Assembly (NCBI GenBank): GCA_036323355.1
Contig: AP028876.1
Coordinates: 3,286,001-3,350,000, forward strand
Length of the DNA stretch: 64,000 nt
Reading direction: 5' to 3'
Source: Gottschalkiaceae bacterium SANA
GTDB lineage: Bacteria; Bacillota; Clostridia; Tissierellales; GPF-1
The position numbers and the translations under genes were made by a program. Within the stretch, counting starts at the first letter, position 1, and each line of letters begins with the position of its first letter. The notes beneath the pieces are model-generated. The model did not search any database. It had not been told where the DNA came from and saw only the letters and a program-made list of their open reading frames with translations. This document shows, piece by piece, positions 7,818 to 15,425 of the stretch.

Positions 7818-9205
7818 TGCTTTTCCCCCTGCTCTGGCAAATAGAAGGAAATTGTTGTGCCTTTTCCTAATTGGCTATCCGCCCAAATAATACCGCCCAT
7901 TCGTTGAATAATCTCTTTTGATATCGCCAACCCTAATCCACTTCCTGCAATTTTTCGATTGCGTTCTGCGTCGGTGCGATAAAATTTATCAAAGATATGT
8001 CCCAGTTTATCCTGTGCAATTCCAACACCCGTATCTCGAATGCCAACGACAAAGCCACCATCTTCTTTTTTGAGTTCAATCTTAATGCTGCCACTCGCTT
8101 GCAAATGCTTGACACTATTGTTCACAATATTATTAATAACTCTTTTCAACTGTTCTCGGTCACCAATTATATGAGCATGACTGAGTTCTGTTTCTAAAGA
8201 AATGGACATTTTCTCCCGCTGCAAGATAAATTGCCAATCCAGAACACAGTCCTGTAGATACGGCACCATGTCAATGGGATCCGTTCGCATCGGTAATTGA
8301 TCGATATCTAGCTTTGAAATCAAGAATAGATCTTCGATCAGATGCTCCATCTCTTTGGCGTTGCCTGCAATTACATGCAGATATCGCTCCTGCTTTTCTT
8401 CTGTATCCGCAACACCATCTAGGATCCCTTGTACATATCCGTTAATCGAAGTCAAAGGAGTCTTCAAGTCATGAGAGATATTGGCAATCAATTCTTTGCG
8501 ATTTTGCTCATATTGCATCTGAACTTCTTGAGATTCCTTTAGCTGCAAACGCATCTCGTCAAAAGATTGATACATCTCATCAATTTCATCCACATTCGAT
8601 TCTGGAAAGTCAAAATCTAGGTTCCCCGTCTGAATTTTATGTGCGGCTCCCTTCATTTCATTGAAAGAACCCCGTATCATCTTGGCAATTTTGTAAAAGA
8701 AAAATAGATTTAAAGCAAAATACGCCAACAAGGCCGTCATCCCAGTTCTAAGACTAACGGAGCGGGCTTTATCAATCATGTCACGTTGCACGACAGATGC
8801 GAAATTAATGGAATACTGCACAGGCGTTCCGTCCGTTAAGGCAAAAGAACCCGTGAGTCCCATACTATGCACCCTAAGCGGCACTTTAGAAAACTGATAG
8901 AAGTATTGAACATCGCCAACCTTAAGCATCATATCGTTTAGACGAAGATTGACCAACTCTTTGGATTGTTCCATAAATGTGTCCGTCTCTCCTGCAATCA
9001 AACCGTCCAAATCAAGAATAATCAACTCTTGAAAGGATTGTCTCATCGTCTCAGCACTTTTATAAAATTGGCTTACTTCCTTTTCTAATTGTCCCATGGC
9101 AGACTGAGAAAAAATTCCCAACATGCCAAAAAAAACAAGAAAAGGCATGATTACGGCCAGGAAATAAACTTGAATCAATCGATGGTTCAATTTTATTTTT
9201 TTCAC
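7814..9205 (-). CDS. Membrane sensor histidine kinase
   Basis: About 463 residues with TM1 at ~10-33, an extracellular sensor of about 120 residues, TM2 at ~155-175, a HAMP linker, HisKA and HATPase_c domains. The phosphorylated His is near residue 245 (ISHDLKTPLTSINGY). N-, G- and G2-boxes are present (NNIVNNSVKH, DTGVGI, GSGLGLAISKEII). I prefer the GTG start at 9205: AAAGGAG lies 8 bp before it, and an extended -10 promoter at 9245-9253 would start transcription near 9238, too late for the SD of the alternative starts at 9226 (ATG) or 9232 (TTG). It pairs with the overlapping response regulator gene. Confidence 0.9.
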   Translation of the reverse strand: MKKIKLNHRLIQVYFLAVIMPFLVFFGMLGIFSQSAMGQLEKEVSQFYKSAETMRQSFQELIILDLDGLIAGETDTFMEQSKELVNLRLNDMMLKVGDVQYFYQFSKVPLRVHSMGLTGSFALTDGTPVQYSINFASVVQRDMIDKARSVSLRTGMTALLAYFALNLFFFYKIAKMIRGSFNEMKGAAHKIQTGNLDFDFPESNVDEIDEMYQSFDEMRLQLKESQEVQMQYEQNRKELIANISHDLKTPLTSINGYVQGILDGVADTEEKQERYLHVIAGNAKEMEHLIEDLFLISKLDIDQLPMRTDPIDMVPYLQDCVLDWQFILQREKMSISLETELSHAHIIGDREQLKRVINNIVNNSVKHLQASGSIKIELKKEDGGFVVGIRDTGVGIAQDKLGHIFDKFYRTDAERNRKIAGSGLGLAISKEIIQRMGGIIWADSQLGKGTTISFYLPEQGEKQ

Positions 9206-9244
9206 GCAAATTTCTCCTTTTCTCATTTCCAAAATTCTCCTTCT

Positions 9245-9253
9245 ATTATATCA
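9245..9253 (-). promoter_or_regulatory. Extended -10 promoter of the kinase-regulator operon
   Basis: On the minus strand TGATATAAT is a perfect extended -10 (TGn plus TATAAT). No good -35 is seen 17 bp upstream, which suits an extended -10 promoter. It separates the two-component/tolC-like operon from the pump genes upstream. Confidence 0.5.
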
Positions 9254-9338
9254 CAGCACACCGATTCTTTAGAAATTGATCCATCGGGCACTAGTCTATA
9301 TACTCTCGACTTATATTAGTCACTATTGTTTTTCCAAC

Positions 9339-9702
9339 TCGGGTCAAGCGCTTGCGAGCAACCGCTTATGCAACCGCATGACCATCCGCTCTATTTCGGG
9401 TCGACGCTTGTTATCACGCGCTCTCTAGCTCGGGTTTAGCGCCTGCTTTTCTAGCCCGGGTCGGCGCTTGCGAGCAACCGCATTGCCATCCGCTCTATTT
9501 CAGGTCAACGCTTGTTATCACGCGCTCTCTAGCTCGGGTTTAGCGCCTGCTTTTCTAGCCCGGGTCTGAGTTTGCAAGCAACCGCATTGCCATCCGCTCT
9601 ATTTCAGGTCAACGCTTGTTATCACGCGCTCTCTAGCTCGGGTTTAGCGCCTGCCTTTCTAGCCCGGGTCGGCGCTTGCGAGCAACCGCATTGCCATCCG
9701 CT
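9339..9702. repeat. GC-rich 104-bp higher-order tandem repeat
   Basis: About 3.4 copies of a 104-bp unit lie between the permease stop and the kinase promoter. Within each unit a degenerate core (cGGGTynrCGCytG on the plus strand) recurs three times, so ten cores begin at about 9341, 9398, 9432, 9458, 9502, 9536, 9562, 9606, 9640 and 9666, in a 44-34-26 bp rhythm. The first unit has a 13-bp insertion. Units differ at only a few bases. The tract is clearly richer in G+C and CpG than its surroundings and has no coding frame I can support. Confidence 0.9.
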
Positions 9703-9703
9703 T

Positions 9704-10900
9704 CTATTCATGACGTAAGGCTTCAATAGGGTCCAGTTTTGCCGCACGGTTTGCTGGATACAAACCAAAGAAAATACCGATCAACATAGAGAATCCCGTT
9801 GCGATCAAGACTGCATCCAAAGAAATCGATGCCTTCATATCCAACATATTACCAGCAACATTGCCCATTACAGCCCCCAATGCAATACCGATAATTCCAC
9901 CGATCAAGGTAATCACCACAGCCTCAATCAAGAACTGCTGTAGAATTGCGGCCCGTTTCGCACCCAATGCTTTTCGAATACCAATCTCTCGAATTCGTTC
10001 CGTCACGGATACAAGCATGATGTTCATCACGCCAATCCCGCCTACTAAGAGTGAAATCGCTGCGATGGCAGAAATCACGGTTGTCAAAAGACCCAGCATC
10101 TCGGACGCCATCTCCATAATCGACTCCGCACTGAAAGTATCATATTTACTTTGACCCACATTGCCTTTTCTCGCTTCCATAAAGGCAATCATACGGGCAC
10201 CAAAATCATTAACATCCACATCCTGCTGTAGCTTAACCGTGATGCTTGGCACCTTGCCATTGAAATTCATGACTTTCTCAATGGTCGTATATGGAGCATA
10301 GATTGTATAGCCCGTGAATCCCATTACACTTTCTTGGGCTTCATAGACACCCACAACTAAGTATCCCGTTGTTGAATTGCCGCGTTTTAGGTGAATGGTT
10401 TGGCCTACGGCCTGCCCCTCGCCGAATAAAGCTTCCGACAAATCATCCCCGATAACAATGCTATTTCGATACTCATCAACTTCATGATCCATCAGGAATC
10501 GTCCCGACACCATCTCTAGGTTATTGATAATATCGCCCTCTGCAATGGTTCCATTTACACTAACCCCAGCATCATCAATATCTGCTTGAATCGTTGCTTG
10601 GCCCGAAATATTCGGTAGCACATAAGTCACTTCATCCTCAAATCGGTCTGCAATGGCTTCAACATCTGTCATGGTAAATTCTTCCGATGGAGAGAGATCT
10701 GCATTCCTCGCAATTTGCAAAGAAATCGAATCTGTTCCAAGTTCTGCAAAGCTCTCTTCCAAACTAGCTTGTGTACCATTCCCAATAGAAACAATGGCAA
10801 CAACCGAGGCAATCCCAATAATAATTCCCAGCATGGTTAAGAGGGAACGCATCTTATTGGATGCAATGGCCTGCATGGCAATTCTAAATGACTCAATCAT
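9704..10900 (-). CDS. MacB/FtsX-type ABC transporter permease
   Basis: A 398-residue permease of the MacB type: TM1 near the N terminus (MRSLLTMLGIIIGIASVVAIVS), a ~230-residue extracellular MacB-core domain, then three TM segments. The conserved VGGIGVMNIMLVSVTERIREIGIRKALGA follows TM2, and FGLYPANRAAKLDPIEALRHE closes the protein. MacB permeases act by mechanotransmission, driving export of peptides, antibiotics or lipoproteins through an adaptor. The ATG overlaps the ATPase stop by 4 bp and has a perfect AAGGAGGTGA site. With the adaptor and ATPase upstream it forms a tripartite pump operon. The 104-bp repeat array starts two bases after the stop codon. Confidence 0.93.
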   Translation of the reverse strand: MIESFRIAMQAIASNKMRSLLTMLGIIIGIASVVAIVSIGNGTQASLEESFAELGTDSISLQIARNADLSPSEEFTMTDVEAIADRFEDEVTYVLPNISGQATIQADIDDAGVSVNGTIAEGDIINNLEMVSGRFLMDHEVDEYRNSIVIGDDLSEALFGEGQAVGQTIHLKRGNSTTGYLVVGVYEAQESVMGFTGYTIYAPYTTIEKVMNFNGKVPSITVKLQQDVDVNDFGARMIAFMEARKGNVGQSKYDTFSAESIMEMASEMLGLLTTVISAIAAISLLVGGIGVMNIMLVSVTERIREIGIRKALGAKRAAILQQFLIEAVVITLIGGIIGIALGAVMGNVAGNMLDMKASISLDAVLIATGFSMLIGIFFGLYPANRAAKLDPIEALRHE

Positions 10901-11589
10901 TTCTGAGTCACCTCCTTGTTATAGTAATCCTTGGCGATCTTGCCATCGCGAATTTCAATGACCCGCTGACAATGATCTGCCACTTCCGTTTCATGGGTTA
11001 CAATCAAAATGGTTTTTCCTTCCCTATGCAGTTCCTGAAACAGACGTAAAATATCCTCCGTTGATTTAGAATCCAAGTTTCCTGTCGGTTCATCAGCCAA
11101 AAGAATTGCTGGCTTATTCACCAAAGCGCGTGCAACTGCAACCCGCTGCTTTTGTCCACCCGAAAGCTGATTGGGTCGATGATGATGACGATCTCCAAGA
11201 CTCACCTTTTCCAAAGCCTTCATCGCTGCATCTTTTCGTTCCTTGCGTCCCGCTTCCGCATAGATCAATGGCAACTCAACATTTTGTAATGCTGTCAATT
11301 TTGCCAAAAGGTTAAAGGATTGGAAGATAAATCCGATCTTTTTGTTCCGTACCTCAGAAAGTTCATTTTCAGAAAGTGAACCAACGGTCACCCCATCCAA
11401 TTCATAAACACCCTCTGTCGCCTGATCCAAGCACCCCAAAACATTCATCAAAGTCGATTTTCCTGATCCAGATGGTCCAATAATCGCAACCATCTCTCCT
11501 TCATTAATCGTCAAATCAATATGGTCCAATGCACGGACGAGAATTTCGCCTTCTCCATAATCTTTCACTAAAGATTTTATCTGTAACAT
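10897..11589 (-). CDS. MacB/LolD-type ABC transporter ATPase
   Basis: A 230-residue nucleotide-binding subunit. Walker A is GPSGSGKST at 38-46, followed by the Q-loop (FIFQSFNLLAKLTALQNVELP), the LSGGQKQRVAVARAL signature, Walker B ILLADEPTGNLD and the H-loop ILIVTHE. The Lol/MacB subgroup is indicated by LGCLDQATEG and the LTALQNVELP segment. It powers the permease encoded directly downstream (4-bp overlap) and follows the adaptor gene by 15 bp. AAAGGAG precedes the ATG. Confidence 0.95.
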   Translation of the reverse strand: MLQIKSLVKDYGEGEILVRALDHIDLTINEGEMVAIIGPSGSGKSTLMNVLGCLDQATEGVYELDGVTVGSLSENELSEVRNKKIGFIFQSFNLLAKLTALQNVELPLIYAEAGRKERKDAAMKALEKVSLGDRHHHRPNQLSGGQKQRVAVARALVNKPAILLADEPTGNLDSKSTEDILRLFQELHREGKTILIVTHETEVADHCQRVIEIRDGKIAKDYYNKEVTQK

Positions 11590-11604
11590 GGCTTCTCCTT
11601 TCCG

Positions 11605-12867
11605 CTACTTTTTGTCTGTATTACGCCCAGCTCCGCTTCCACCGCCAGCTCCCGGCATCATTCCCGGCGTACGTTGAAAATTCACAACCGATGTGCTTGG
11701 AATTTGAATGACCGATCCCACTGATAATTCTGGTGAAGAAATTTCAACATAGAGATCACCCTTGACACCTTGTTCAACCGGAATCGGCATAAATTCTTCA
11801 CCTTGCTGCATCATCACCATAGATCGTGCGCCATTGGTAATCAATGCCTCATAAGGAACGGCCAAAACATCCTTGGCTTGCGCCACTAAAATATCAAGAT
11901 TTACCGTCGCATTGGCTAAGAGACCCGTGGATTTCGTCTCAACAACAGCTTCAATTTCAAAGGTTGTGTCTGAATTGCTAATGGTTCCCTTTGGTGCAAT
12001 ATAGGTGATGGTCGCAATGCTGATATCCTCACCGTCAGCAATTGGCGCCACTTCTAGTTTTTGTCCAATTGTTAATTTCCCGATTTCATATTCGCTTACA
12101 GATGCTTCTACCGTTAGATTTTCTGTATCTGTGATTTCTACAAGAGCCATCCCTGTTTGTACTTCATCCCCAACAGACAAGTCCAACCCACTGACAATAC
12201 CCGTAATAGCTGCAGTTACTTCCGCTCCATCTTGTTGGTCTAACAAGGTATCCAGCGTTTCTTCTGCTCGCAAAACCTTGGCTGTCAAAGATGCAACTTC
12301 TTCTTCAGAGCTATAGGTTTCCCAATCTGCTTTTGCCGAAATATAGCTGCTTTGTGCATTTAGTACGGCCTGCTTGGCTGTTGTAACAGCCGTTTCACTT
12401 GCTGTTCCTAGGTTATACAACTGTTGTTGCATTTCATAATCCAATTTTGCCTGCAAGTAACTGGATTCTGTTTTTAAGAATTGATTCCGAACGGATTGTC
12501 CACCATCTACTTGAGCCTGATCCAAATTCCGTTTGGCCGTATCCACATTGGATTTCGCTTCCGCGATGGAAACCGGCAAATCCTCGGGTTCAATGACAAA
12601 AAGCAAATCGCCTTCTTGTACCGAATCGCCATTATTTACCATGATTTCAGTAATTTCACCGACCAAGTCAGCTTTCATCACTTCCGTCTCTGCTGTTACA
12701 ATCCCTGTCATCAACAAGCGTTCTTCCACCGTCGTCGATTCCAGCTGCATGGTTTCCATGGTTTCCTCTTCGTTAATTGCTTCATTTGCTTTCACTTTGT
12801 TCATGCCATATGCACCGGCAACCACAATTAATATTGCCAAGATGATTATCCATTTTTTCTTCGTCAT
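11605..12867 (-). CDS. MacA/HlyD-like efflux adaptor
   Basis: A 420-residue membrane-fusion-type adaptor. An N-terminal TM anchor (KKKWIIILAILIVVAGAYGM) is followed by a biotinyl-lipoyl half-motif (GEITEIMVNNGDSVQEGDLLFVI), a long coiled-coil hairpin (residues ~95-205), the second lipoyl half (AAITGIVSGLDLSVGDEV), and beta-barrel and membrane-proximal domains. The C-terminal tail is Gly/Pro/Met-rich (TPGMMPGAGGG). It couples the MacB-like pump to extracytoplasmic partners. The ATG at 12867 fits AAAGGA spacing better than the ATG at 12876, which touches the SD. First gene of the pump operon. Confidence 0.9.
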   Translation of the reverse strand: MTKKKWIIILAILIVVAGAYGMNKVKANEAINEEETMETMQLESTTVEERLLMTGIVTAETEVMKADLVGEITEIMVNNGDSVQEGDLLFVIEPEDLPVSIAEAKSNVDTAKRNLDQAQVDGGQSVRNQFLKTESSYLQAKLDYEMQQQLYNLGTASETAVTTAKQAVLNAQSSYISAKADWETYSSEEEVASLTAKVLRAEETLDTLLDQQDGAEVTAAITGIVSGLDLSVGDEVQTGMALVEITDTENLTVEASVSEYEIGKLTIGQKLEVAPIADGEDISIATITYIAPKGTISNSDTTFEIEAVVETKSTGLLANATVNLDILVAQAKDVLAVPYEALITNGARSMVMMQQGEEFMPIPVEQGVKGDLYVEISSPELSVGSVIQIPSTSVVNFQRTPGMMPGAGGGSGAGRNTDKK

Positions 12868-12952
12868 AAGTCCCATCCTTTCATTCTACTTAGCTATAGG
12901 ATATCCAATAGATCTAACAATACATGCACGAATTCATAAAAACTTTATAAAC

Positions 12953-13000
12953 AGTAAAAAACCTTGGCCATTTCACGCATGAAGCGCAAACAGCCAAGGT
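12953..13000 (-). terminator. Intrinsic terminator of the second two-component operon
   Basis: ACCTTGGC (12961-12968) pairs with GCCAAGGT (12993-13000), followed on the minus strand by six T. It ends the kinase gene at 13013 and separates it from the pump operon. Confidence 0.8.
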
Positions 13001-13012
13001 CTTGTTGTTTCC

Positions 13013-14581
13013 TTATTTTTCGTTTCGTTTGGGTTTCTTTTCCCACGCATTAATGGGAAGGGTGAAGATAAAGGACACACCCGTATCTCGGGTCGACTCG
13101 ATCCAAATCTCCTCTTCATGAGCACGAATAATTTCCTTTACAATGGATAAGCCAAGTCCCGAAGATTTTTTCACCTGGCCCCGAGAGGAATCCAACTTGC
13201 TGAATCGTTCCCAAATCTTCATCTGCTCTTCTTTTCGAATCACAGCTCCAGAATTACGAATCGTGACAACTAACTTCTGACTCTTCACCTGGGTTTTTAA
13301 TTCCAAAGTTCCCTTGCGATTAATAAACTTCAAGGCATTGTCCAAAAGATTGTAGACAACCCGCTGCAAGAGCGCTCGGTCCGCCACAATAATCGGTGTT
13401 TTACTGATAAAGTGGACCTGTACATCCACTTCCTTCTCTTCAATTCGATCTTCAAACTTGACCAATTCATTGATCATAAAATCATGAATCTTGATTTCTT
13501 CCAATTCCAGCTTGGCCGCACCCGTCTGCATCCTTGAAAGATCCAGGATATCATTGGCCATCTTTGTTAATCGGCTACTTTCCTCCGCAACGATCCGCAA
13601 ATATCGCTCCTGATTCTCAGGCGGAATCGTACCGTCTAAAATTGCCTGGGTGTATCCATTGATCGAAGTCAATGGAGACCGGAAGTCGTGGGATAGATTT
13701 GATACAAACTCTTCCCGCTTCTTCTCAACATGAGACAATTCGTCAACCATCATATTAAAGGTTCCCATCAATTCACCCAGCTCATCATTTCTGGTCACCT
13801 TCAATCGGCGATCAAAGTTTCCTTGAGCAATCTCTTTCATCCGTATGTTGACACGAGAAATCTCCTTGGTCACATTGCTCATTACCAAAAAGATTGCTAT
13901 CACGGCGATGATCCCTGTAATCAAAAGCGAAATAATCGTAATGGAAAGTATATCCGAAACCGTTTCCGTCACCGCCGGTACATCAGCTTGCAAAAAGAGG
14001 GCATAGGCAACCTTTCCATCCAAGTAAATCGGATATCCAACCGTAATTACCGGGTTCTCGTAGATTTTTTTGATCCCGAGGGCTTCTTGTACGACCTTTC
14101 CCTCAAAGACCAATTCTACAGATGCGCGGGGTATGGTTTCTTTCACCGTCATATCATTTTGAGACATGAGTTGTGCCTGCTCATTAACAATAAAGATCGA
14201 TGCATTCATATAGTTGCCTAAACTCGCCAATTCAAATTGGAAGAGCGCTTCTCGAAAGTCCCCCTCCAACACATTGACGATATTGGACGCACCAATCAGG
14301 CGGTCGATGTCAAACTCACTGTCAATCTCCGCATTTTCAATAATCTGCGTCATATATTCCCGAAATTGCTCCGAGTATACGCCAGAGAAGTCAGACTGCT
14401 GCGATTCTGCAAAGAAGGCATAGGCCCCGGCAATCTGCTCTGCTTGCTCAAGCATTTGATTTTCTTGTTTTTCAACGAAATAATATTGAAAGATTGCGTT
14501 CAACCCAAAAATCATAATCAGAATGCCGACGAAAATCGCCAGCGCATGGGTTGCCACCATCTTTCCAAAGAGAGTGCGCAT
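13013..14581 (-). CDS. Membrane sensor histidine kinase
   Basis: A 522-residue sensor kinase: TM1 at ~12-35, an extracellular region of about 170 residues, TM2 at ~211-234, HAMP, HisKA with His298 (VSNLSHDFRSPLTSINGY) and HATPase_c with NLLDNALKF, NSGAVIRKEE and SGLGLSIVKEII. The G1 box has NSGAVI where DxGxGI is usual. The lost Asp is noteworthy because it normally contacts the adenine of ATP; this may weaken or alter the ATP site. The gene starts 4 bp after the response regulator stop with AAGGAG overlapping that stop. It and the regulator lie immediately upstream of the MacAB-like operon but end in their own terminator. Confidence 0.9.
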   Translation of the reverse strand: MRTLFGKMVATHALAIFVGILIMIFGLNAIFQYYFVEKQENQMLEQAEQIAGAYAFFAESQQSDFSGVYSEQFREYMTQIIENAEIDSEFDIDRLIGASNIVNVLEGDFREALFQFELASLGNYMNASIFIVNEQAQLMSQNDMTVKETIPRASVELVFEGKVVQEALGIKKIYENPVITVGYPIYLDGKVAYALFLQADVPAVTETVSDILSITIISLLITGIIAVIAIFLVMSNVTKEISRVNIRMKEIAQGNFDRRLKVTRNDELGELMGTFNMMVDELSHVEKKREEFVSNLSHDFRSPLTSINGYTQAILDGTIPPENQERYLRIVAEESSRLTKMANDILDLSRMQTGAAKLELEEIKIHDFMINELVKFEDRIEEKEVDVQVHFISKTPIIVADRALLQRVVYNLLDNALKFINRKGTLELKTQVKSQKLVVTIRNSGAVIRKEEQMKIWERFSKLDSSRGQVKKSSGLGLSIVKEIIRAHEEEIWIESTRDTGVSFIFTLPINAWEKKPKRNEK

Positions 14582-14585
14582 AGGC

Positions 14586-15272
14586 TTACTCCTTATTTTG
14601 GAATTTATAGCCCACGGACCAAACCGTTTTGATTTCCCACGGATCCTCGTGGCTTAATTTTTCACGGACCCGTTTGATATGAACATCAACTGTTCGGCTT
14701 TCTCCCACATACTCATAACCCCAAATTTTATCGAGCAATTGCTCTCTCGTAAAAACGTGGTTAGGATTTGCAATCAAGAAATGTAAGAGTTCCAATTCTT
14801 TTTTTGGCATTTCTAGCTTTTTGCCATGATAGGTCAAGGAATAGTCATTTAAATCAATTCTCAGATTTTCAACTTCCAAAACCTTTTTCTGCGGCATTTC
14901 ATTGCCATATCGTCTGAGCACAGCTTTTACCCGCGCCAGTAATTCAGCCGCCTCAAAGGGTTTTACCAAATAATCATCAGCACCCAATTCCAGACCCAAC
15001 ACCTTATCGAAAGTCTCGCCCTTTGCCGTAATCATAATGATCGGCACATCACTTTTCTTTCGAACCTCCGTACAAACATCATATCCGTCAATCTCTGGAA
15101 GCATAATGTCCAATAAAATCAAATCTGGCTCTACCGCATCAAAACGATCCAAGGCTGTCACCCCGGATAAATGCTTGTCTGTCTCGTAGCCTTCTTTTTT
15201 TAGATAGATATCAATTAGTTCTACAATATTGGGATCATCGTCGACAATCATAATCTTTCTCTTCTTATCCAT
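14586..15272 (-). CDS. OmpR/PhoB-family response regulator
   Basis: A 228-residue regulator with a receiver domain (IVDDDPN, Asp55 in LILLDIMLPEIDG, Lys in IMITAKG) and a winged-helix effector (MPKKELELLHFLIANPNHVF, RTVDVHIKRVREKL, KTVWSVGYKF). It partners the kinase encoded 4 bp downstream. Upstream, a good -10 but poor -35 is overlapped by an 11-bp-phased GTGAA direct repeat, consistent with autoregulation. Its target genes are unknown; the adjacent pump is a natural candidate (inference). Confidence 0.93.
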   Translation of the reverse strand: MDKKRKIMIVDDDPNIVELIDIYLKKEGYETDKHLSGVTALDRFDAVEPDLILLDIMLPEIDGYDVCTEVRKKSDVPIIMITAKGETFDKVLGLELGADDYLVKPFEAAELLARVKAVLRRYGNEMPQKKVLEVENLRIDLNDYSLTYHGKKLEMPKKELELLHFLIANPNHVFTREQLLDKIWGYEYVGESRTVDVHIKRVREKLSHEDPWEIKTVWSVGYKFQNKE

Positions 15273-15310
15273 TCTTCGCCTTCCTTTCCATGATTAACCT
15301 TATTGTCTAT

Positions 15311-15353
15311 ATTATATCCCAGTAAACTCCCCTGTTGGTGAAATTCTTGTGAA
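15311..15353 (-). promoter_or_regulatory. Promoter with 11-bp direct repeat upstream of response regulator
   Basis: On the minus strand a perfect TATAAT lies at 15311-15316 with no recognisable -35. Instead TTCAC occurs twice with an 11-bp period (plus-strand GTGAA at 15338-15342 and 15349-15353), one helical turn apart and beside the -35 position. This is the usual form of an OmpR-type activator site. Confidence 0.4.
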
Positions 15354-15371
15354 TTTCCCGCTGAAATCTTA

Positions 15372-15400
15372 TTGCTTTCTGTCATCTATGCCCGTAAAAT
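15372..15400 (+). promoter_or_regulatory. Sigma-A promoter of dgaR-like gene
   Basis: TTGCTT (15372-15377) and TAAAAT (15395-15400) are 17 bp apart, 26 bp before the activator ATG. It is divergent from the response regulator promoter. Confidence 0.6.
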
Positions 15401-15425
15401 AAAAGACAGAACTAGGAGGTGCACA

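Noticed and set aside
5509-9702. Two regular repeat arrays that could suggest CRISPR
   Set aside because: Repeats are back to back with conserved sequence throughout and no unique spacers; periods are 42 and 104 bp; no cas genes are present.
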